Of a stretch of DNA of 8,386 nt, positions 5,760 to 8,386 are shown piece by piece. Both the position numbers and the translations under genes were made by a program. Source of the DNA: Deltaproteobacteria bacterium (GTDB lineage: Bacteria > Desulfobacterota > Desulfobaccia > Desulfobaccales > Desulfobaccaceae); contig VGSX01000143.1 in NCBI GenBank assembly GCA_016874895.1, positions 1-8,386 on the forward strand, read 5' to 3'. Position 1 is the first letter of the stretch. The number at the start of each line of letters is the position of its first letter. The notes below the pieces were generated by a model that saw only the letters and a list, made by a program, of their open reading frames with translations, was not told the DNA's origin and ran no database searches.

Positions 5760-5765
5760 ATATTC
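5739..5765 (+). promoter_or_regulatory. Palindromic operator candidates in the His-rich promoter
   Basis: TAATCA (5739-5744) and TGATTA (5750-5755) form a perfect inverted repeat around GCAAA, inside the -35/-10 spacer and touching the -10. Directly after it GAATATATTC (5756-5765) is a perfect 10-base palindrome over the -10 and start site. A dimeric repressor bound at either would block polymerase. An ArsR/SmtB- or Fur-type metal sensor is plausible from shape and context, but neither consensus is met well enough to name one. Confidence 0.45.
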
Positions 5766-5793
5766 AAATTTAATAGGAAAGGAGGGATAGCTG

Positions 5794-5955
5794 ATGTGCT
5801 GCCATAGCAAGGACAAGCATGAGCACGAGCATAAGCACGAAGCGGGCTCTCATAGCCATGATGGCCATGAGCACAGCCACGAGGCTATGACTCATAGCCA
5901 TGAGCACACTCACAGCGATGGGCATCACGAGCACGGGCACACCTGCTGCCACTAA
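5794..5955 (+). CDS. 53-residue histidine-rich protein with CCH at both ends (probable metal-binding/storage)
   Basis: The frame ATG TGC TGC CAT ... TGC TGC CAC TAA encodes 53 residues, 19 of them His (4, 9, 11, 13, 15, 20, 22, 25, 27, 29, 34, 36, 38, 40, 44, 45, 47, 49, 53). It starts MCCHSKDK and ends GHTCCH, so Cys pairs at 2-3 and 51-52 frame a run of HxH and HE/HS units. There is no signal peptide and only one non-initiator hydrophobic residue (Met32, apart from Ala), so it should be cytoplasmic and unstructured until metal binds. AAAGGAGG (5778-5785) stands eight bases before the ATG. The composition recalls nickel-storing Hpn of Helicobacter and the His-rich tails of CooJ or HypB, but I recognise no homologous sequence. 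The reading frame is supported by its SD, promoter and terminator. Likely a Ni/Co/Zn buffer or sink next to the uptake genes. Confidence 0.75.
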   Translation: MCCHSKDKHEHEHKHEAGSHSHDGHEHSHEAMTHSHEHTHSDGHHEHGHTCCH

Positions 5956-5956
5956 C

Positions 5957-6046
5957 GGAAAGCCACGATTCTGCTAAAGAATTAAGCCACGAAGGCCTAT
6001 TCCGGTCTGAAGACTGGAAAAAGAGCGTTCGTGGCTTTCCTTTTTT
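5957..6046 (+). terminator. Terminator of the His-rich gene, with two competing left arms
   Basis: AAGCCACGAA (5984-5993) pairs perfectly with TTCGTGGCTT (6028-6037), which runs into CCTTTTTTC (6039-6046). The loop contains a second hairpin, CCGGTC (6002-6007) with GACTGG (6012-6017). An upstream copy, GGAAAGCCACG (5957-5967), is also perfectly complementary to 6030-6040, so two alternative stems share one right arm. In the other direction it lies just beyond the small minus-strand gene ending at 6063 and could weakly terminate that transcript too. Confidence 0.75.
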
Positions 6047-6062
6047 CACTTCTTCCTTTTCC

Positions 6063-6320
6063 TTAGCCTGTAAGTCGAACCAAGGGGTGAATAGGCCGCA
6101 AACATTTTTGGTCTGTTTGCGCCACTAAAAGCTTGATATCCCCGTATCCCTTAGTAATCAGGTGGTGCCAGGCATCTCCCACATCATAAAATCCCTGCTG
6201 GGACCCCACCAGTTCCACCCGGTCTGCGGGGAAGCCGATTTTCTCACAGCAACTTGCCAGATCAAAGTCTTCCGGCAATTCTGCGCCTCCCACCAGATAA
6301 ACGATCAGCCCCCTCTTCAT
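6063..6320 (-). CDS. Small unidentified protein, second gene of the cbiK operon
   Basis: This 85-residue soluble protein starts MKRGLIVYLVGGAELPEDFD. It opens with a beta strand (GLIVYLVGG) and continues with DLASCCEKIGFPADRVELVG, then QGFYDVGDAWHHLITKGYGD and IKLLVAQTDQKCL. The alternation of strands and helices suggests a small alpha/beta fold, and Cys24-Cys25, His52-His53 and Cys73 could bind metal. The stop-to-start gap to cbiK is eight bases, and AGGGGGG just before the ATG serves as SD, so it is read with cbiK under the cobalamin riboswitch. I do not recognise the family. Co-expression with a periplasmic chelatase suggests a link to cobalt or tetrapyrrole handling, but there is no signal peptide, so the two products should be in different compartments. 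Confidence 0.6.
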   Translation of the reverse strand: MKRGLIVYLVGGAELPEDFDLASCCEKIGFPADRVELVGSQQGFYDVGDAWHHLITKGYGDIKLLVAQTDQKCLRPIHPLVRLTG

Positions 6321-6328
6321 ATACCCCC

Positions 6329-7195
6329 CTATAAGCCCTTCATGGCCTGGGCCAGGTGGTCCAGATAAATATTCACGATCCCATCCTGATACCCCAGCCC
6401 TTTGGTGATCCCTTCGATGCGATAGGCTTTTTGCTTGAGAAGCTCGGATTTCCAGCTCTCCGGGTCATCTCCCAGCATATCCTTGGCTACATGTTCACCG
6501 GCCACAAACATGAAAGGCATCAGGACGACTGTAGTAGGATTGGCCTTCTTGACGGCCTCGAAAGCCTCTGCCTTGGTGGGCTTGTCCTCCACCGCGCCCA
6601 GAAAGACATTCTGGTAATGGGAACGCAGCAGCCGGTCAAAGGCCAGGTAGGCTTTTTCCCCCTCGGGTACGGGGCTGCCGTGGGCCATCAGAACCACCGC
6701 GGTATCCTTTAACTCCTTGGGGAATGTCTGGGCTACGGTCTGGAGGGTCCGCTCCTGGTCCTTTTCGCTGCTCAGCAGCGGTTTTCCCAAAGCAACTTTC
6801 AGACCGGGGATCTCCCGGCTAACCTTCACGATTTTCTTTTCCCACTCCTCCCCCGGCACAATATGGAGGGACTGGATGGCCAGCCGGGTATATCCGGCGG
6901 CTTTTAATTCCCGCAACGTCGTGCCCAGGTCATTGAGCTTCTGGCCCTTTTCCTGGGCCACCTTGTGCCGGACTTTATGGGAAGTGAAGGCCCAGCGGAT
7001 TTCATAATCAGGAAAGCGTTCCTTGACTTTCTGTTCGAAATGGTTGTAAGTCTCGAAGGCTTCTGTGCTGGTGCCGAAGGCCGCCAAAACGATGGCGGGT
7101 TTTGCCGGCGCCGCGGCGTTCAGGGTCCAAGTGGCGCTGATAATCGAGAGAATAAGCGCCAAAAATAACCATTCAAATTTGCTCCGCTTTACCAT
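6329..7195 (-). CDS. cbiK: Sirohydrochlorin cobaltochelatase CbiK, exported form
   Basis: This 288-residue class II chelatase inserts Co2+ into sirohydrochlorin in the anaerobic cobalamin pathway. The metal-binding/catalytic residues that match Salmonella CbiK His145, Glu175 and His207 are His172 (VLMAHGSP), Glu203 (GAVEDKP) and His235 (FVAGEHVAKDM), with near-identical spacing. The fold landmarks IVLAAFGTS (35-43) and IQSLHIVPGEEW (107-118) are present. Unlike cytoplasmic CbiK it begins with a signal peptide (MVKRSK then a hydrophobic stretch 9-29, cut near NAAA), as in the periplasmic CbiK of Desulfovibrio, for which a role apart from B12 synthesis, such as heme or metal transport, has been proposed. 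I chose the ATG at 7195 because AGGAGG stands five bases upstream; the in-frame ATG at 7264 would lie inside the riboswitch terminator. Controlled by the upstream cobalamin riboswitch. Confidence 0.92.
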   Translation of the reverse strand: MVKRSKFEWLFLALILSIISATWTLNAAAPAKPAIVLAAFGTSTEAFETYNHFEQKVKERFPDYEIRWAFTSHKVRHKVAQEKGQKLNDLGTTLRELKAAGYTRLAIQSLHIVPGEEWEKKIVKVSREIPGLKVALGKPLLSSEKDQERTLQTVAQTFPKELKDTAVVLMAHGSPVPEGEKAYLAFDRLLRSHYQNVFLGAVEDKPTKAEAFEAVKKANPTTVVLMPFMFVAGEHVAKDMLGDDPESWKSELLKQKAYRIEGITKGLGYQDGIVNIYLDHLAQAMKGL

Positions 7196-7224
7196 GTCGT
7201 CCTCCTGATTTTTTGTTTTTCCGC

Positions 7225-7260
7225 AAAAAAAAATCCTTAAGTCACCATGACTTAAGGATT
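7225..7260 (-). terminator. Riboswitch-controlled intrinsic terminator
   Basis: On the minus strand AATCCTTAAGTCA and TGACTTAAGGATT form a perfect 13-bp stem with a three-base loop, followed by a run of T (the A tract at 7225-7233). It lies between the cobalamin aptamer and cbiK and would stop transcription when cobalamin is bound. Confidence 0.88.
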
Positions 7261-7283
7261 GCACCCAGCTTCTTTATCCTTAA
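7252..7283 (-). promoter_or_regulatory. Antiterminator pairing of the cobalamin riboswitch
   Basis: On the minus strand TTAAGGAT (7276-7283) is perfectly complementary to ATCCTTAA (7252-7259), which is part of the left arm of the terminator. The 16-base loop between them makes an 8-bp alternative helix that excludes the terminator. This is the expected 'on' state without cobalamin. Confidence 0.65.
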
Positions 7284-7325
7284 TGGAGCTTACAGCCCGC
7301 TATGCCTCGTAGGGGCGAAGCCTTC

Positions 7326-7489
7326 ATTCGGGCAGGTCTTCTGACTTCCGGTTCTTCCTACCGCCTGCGCCTTCCCATCTCACTTTAGTGAGACAGTGGC
7401 TCTATGCAGGTTTCGTCCCCGGTTACAGCGGCGGGACCGTGCCGGTTTTGCACCGGCTTCCCTATTACGCCCTATATGGGCACCCGAAT
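7326..7489 (-). ncRNA. Cobalamin (B12) riboswitch aptamer
   Basis: Read on the minus strand. The closing helix P1 is ATTCGGG (7483-7489) with CCCGAAT (7326-7332). Inside are the conserved core blocks: GGGAAGCCGGTGCAAAACCG, CCCGCCGCTGTAACCGGGGA, the GCCACTG element (near 7394-7400) and the B12 box AAGTCAGAAGACCTGCC (7331-7347). Order and spacing match the classic cobalamin riboswitch. It precedes cbiK and ends in a terminator/antiterminator platform, so high cobalamin should shut cbiK and its partner gene off. No copy is found before the transporter operon. Confidence 0.95.
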
Positions 7490-7501
7490 TCATTAATCCA
7501 C

Positions 7502-7530
7502 TACATATAGGACTTCTTTCTGCCTGTCAA
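7502..7530 (-). promoter_or_regulatory. Promoter of the riboswitch-cbiK transcript
   Basis: On the minus strand a -35 TTGACA (7525-7530) and a -10 TATGTA (7502-7507, four of six) stand 17 bases apart. Transcription would start near 7495, just before the riboswitch P1 helix at 7489, which is where it must start for the aptamer to be complete. Confidence 0.6.
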
Positions 7531-7661
7531 GGAAAAACTCCACCTGGAGAAGAATGGCAAACCTGATAGAAACTAACTTGCCACGAGGGGGCATTATCAG
7601 TGGACTAAGGGAAAATGCAGATATATGGTCTATATACGTTATTATGAGATAGCAGGACCGC
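7531..7661. other. Gene-free stretch between the cbiK promoter and the AbrB-like gene
   Basis: No convincing gene is seen on either strand. Frames of about 32 codons exist (plus 7554-7652; one on minus) but show no family features. An AT-rich imperfect palindrome lies at 7621-7637. No tRNA or obvious attachment-site repeat was found, although this is where the metal genes give way to phage-like sequence. Confidence 0.5.
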
Positions 7662-7841
7662 TCATTTTTCATGCGGAATGATCTTCAATTGGCTGTCACC
7701 CAGGATCATGGGGAGGCGGTCGCCGGCCTGGATTTGGTGGCGGGCCGCAAATGGCTTAGGTATCGAAACATATAACGTTCCGTTTATCTGAATAACGCTC
7801 CGCTCCGTTACCGACTTTTCCGTCCCACCAATTTTTTTCAC
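7662..7841 (-). CDS. AbrB/MazE-type (SpoVT-AbrB) small DNA-binding protein, GTG start
   Basis: This 59-residue protein reads (M)KKIGGTEKSVTERSVIQ, then INGTLYVSIPKPFAARHQIQ and AGDRLPMILGDSQLKIIPHEK. The swapped-hairpin AbrB pattern is clear: 'INGTLYVSIPKPFA' equals the family's 'xNGSLxVxIPKxxA', then 'I.AGDRL...L.DSQLKIIP' equals 'GIKxGDxVxvxxxxxxlxIxP'. Such proteins are dimeric DNA binders, either transition-state regulators or antitoxins. The only in-frame start is GTG at 7839-7841; a stop lies eleven codons upstream. No MazF- or PIN-type toxin follows downstream, so it stands alone. It was easy to miss because it lacks an ATG. It lies divergent to the phage terminase and could be a phage or genomic-island regulator. 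Confidence 0.7.
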   Translation of the reverse strand: MKKIGGTEKSVTERSVIQINGTLYVSIPKPFAARHQIQAGDRLPMILGDSQLKIIPHEK

Positions 7842-7876
7842 CTTAAAAAATACCTGCCTTTCTTTAAATTAACCCC

Positions 7877-7905
7877 ATATTACTATAAACAACCCCAAAT
7901 GTCAA
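7877..7905 (-). promoter_or_regulatory. Promoter of the AbrB-like gene
   Basis: On the minus strand TTGACA (7900-7905) and TAATAT (7877-7882) stand 17 bases apart, in an AT-rich region about 35 bases upstream of the GTG start. A second TTGACA on the plus strand (7919-7924), with only a poor -10, faces the terminase. Confidence 0.45.
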
Positions 7906-7957
7906 AGAATTTTATTGCTTGACATCCATTTCAGCATTGGGTATCGCTGATGGGTAG

Positions 7958-8386
7958 ATGAGCAATAAACTTGACCTCTACTTGTCAGCAACACAAAGCG
8001 CCTATGCCCATAGCGATGCGTTGATTAACGTCATTATCGGGCCGGCGGGCGAAGGCAAGACTTACGCCTCAGTCGGCGCGATGATTATTAGCGCGCAACG
8101 CAACAAGAGGCCGGTGTTATGGGCCATTATTCGCGATACCCATACTAACATAAAGAGATCCACGGTCCGTTCCATTAATAAAATCTTCAGAAAGACCCCT
8201 TCTCTAGCTTCCTGGCGGGACGATTACCGGCAACTCACCATTCATTGCAACCCCAAGGTGGAAGTGGACCTGTTCGGGATTGACGATCCCGGGGCCTTGA
8301 ACCGGCTGCAAGGGACGGAGTACGACGGCATCTGGCTGGAGGAGCCCGCGGCGATGCTGGAGCGGGCCAACAGCGGCCTCTCCGAA
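7958..8386 (+). CDS. Phage terminase large subunit, N-terminal part (runs off the window)
   Basis: The 143 codons are open to the window edge. The protein is the ATPase end of a phage DNA-packaging motor: Walker A GPAGEGKT (28-35), then IIRDTHTNIKRSTVRSI (57-73), which is typical of these proteins, then VEVDLFGIDDPGALNRLQG (101-119) and Walker B with its catalytic acid in YDGIWLEEPA (122-131). The C-terminal nuclease is outside the window. The ATG at 7958 is the first plausible start; the ATG at 7950 reads only three codons (MGR) before a TGA that overlaps 7958. The Shine-Dalgarno is weak. The usual small terminase subunit is not found in the preceding bases. This marks the edge of a prophage or phage-derived island beside the cobalamin gene. 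Confidence 0.85.
   Translation, partial: MSNKLDLYLSATQSAYAHSDALINVIIGPAGEGKTYASVGAMIISAQRNKRPVLWAIIRDTHTNIKRSTVRSINKIFRKTPSLASWRDDYRQLTIHCNPKVEVDLFGIDDPGALNRLQGTEYDGIWLEEPAAMLERANSGLSE

Noticed and set aside
7196..7264. Longer CbiK start at 7264
   Set aside because: It lies in the riboswitch terminator stem; the ATG at 7195 has AGGAGG and yields a normal signal peptide.
7621..7637. AT-rich palindrome as a phage attachment site
   Set aside because: Short, imperfect and with no second copy in the window; cannot be supported without the other prophage end.
7554..7652. Plus-strand 32-codon frame with an upstream GGAGA
   Set aside because: No family-like sequence, SD too close, and no sign of promoter or conservation; likely chance.
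7662..7841. Toxin-antitoxin pair with the AbrB-like gene as antitoxin
   Set aside because: No MazF, PIN or RelE-like frame follows within the ~130 bases before the riboswitch promoter, so a pair is not supported.

Overview
The window looks like chromosome of a Gram-negative anaerobe, most likely a sulfate-reducing or syntrophic deltaproteobacterium (a Desulfobacca/Syntrophobacter-like lineage is my guess, not proven). The reasons are a CooT-type nickel protein, a multi-component Ni/Co ECF transporter with NikL/NikK-like periplasmic parts in place of CbiN, outer-membrane and periplasmic accessory proteins, and a cobaltochelatase CbiK with a signal peptide under a cobalamin riboswitch. Nearly everything from position 1 to about 7500 concerns nickel/cobalt handling. 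The last ~700 bases are AT-richer and lead into a phage gene.

Layout, plus strand. The 3' end of an unidentified gene (1-66) overlaps cooT (59-247). A strong hairpin with a T-rich tail (317-376) follows. Then comes one tightly packed operon: cbiM/nikM (438-1043), the N-terminal half of a nikL-type gene (1036-1404), a 28-codon remnant of a second cbiM 3' end (1404-1490), the C-terminal half of nikL with its own signal peptide (1483-1821), cbiQ with a TTG start (1818-2597), cbiO (2594-3256, apparently frameshifted at its very end), a DUF4198/COG5266 periplasmic protein (3304-4086), an outer-membrane beta-barrel (4150-5121) and a secreted OB-fold-like protein (5146-5607), closed by a terminator (5638-5697). 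A separate promoter with a palindromic operator candidate (5730-5765) drives a 53-residue protein that is 36% histidine with CCH at both ends (5794-5955), followed by its own terminator.

Layout, minus strand. A promoter (7502-7530) and a cobalamin riboswitch (7326-7489) with a readable terminator/antiterminator platform (7225-7283) precede periplasmic cbiK (6329-7195) and a small unidentified gene (6063-6320). Further right are a GTG-started AbrB-like gene (7662-7841, minus) and, divergent from it, the start of a phage terminase large subunit (7958 to the window end).

Working together (inference): the barrel could let metal across the outer membrane, the periplasmic proteins could bind or deliver it to CbiM, CbiQ/CbiO would power uptake, and CooT and the His-rich protein would bind metal inside. 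CbiK inserts cobalt in corrinoid synthesis or does a related periplasmic job under B12 control. The most unusual feature is the split nikL: a ~190-bp tandem repeat spanning the cbiM/nikL junction shows that an ancestral one-piece nikL was divided between two diverged copies, each keeping a near-identical signal peptide.
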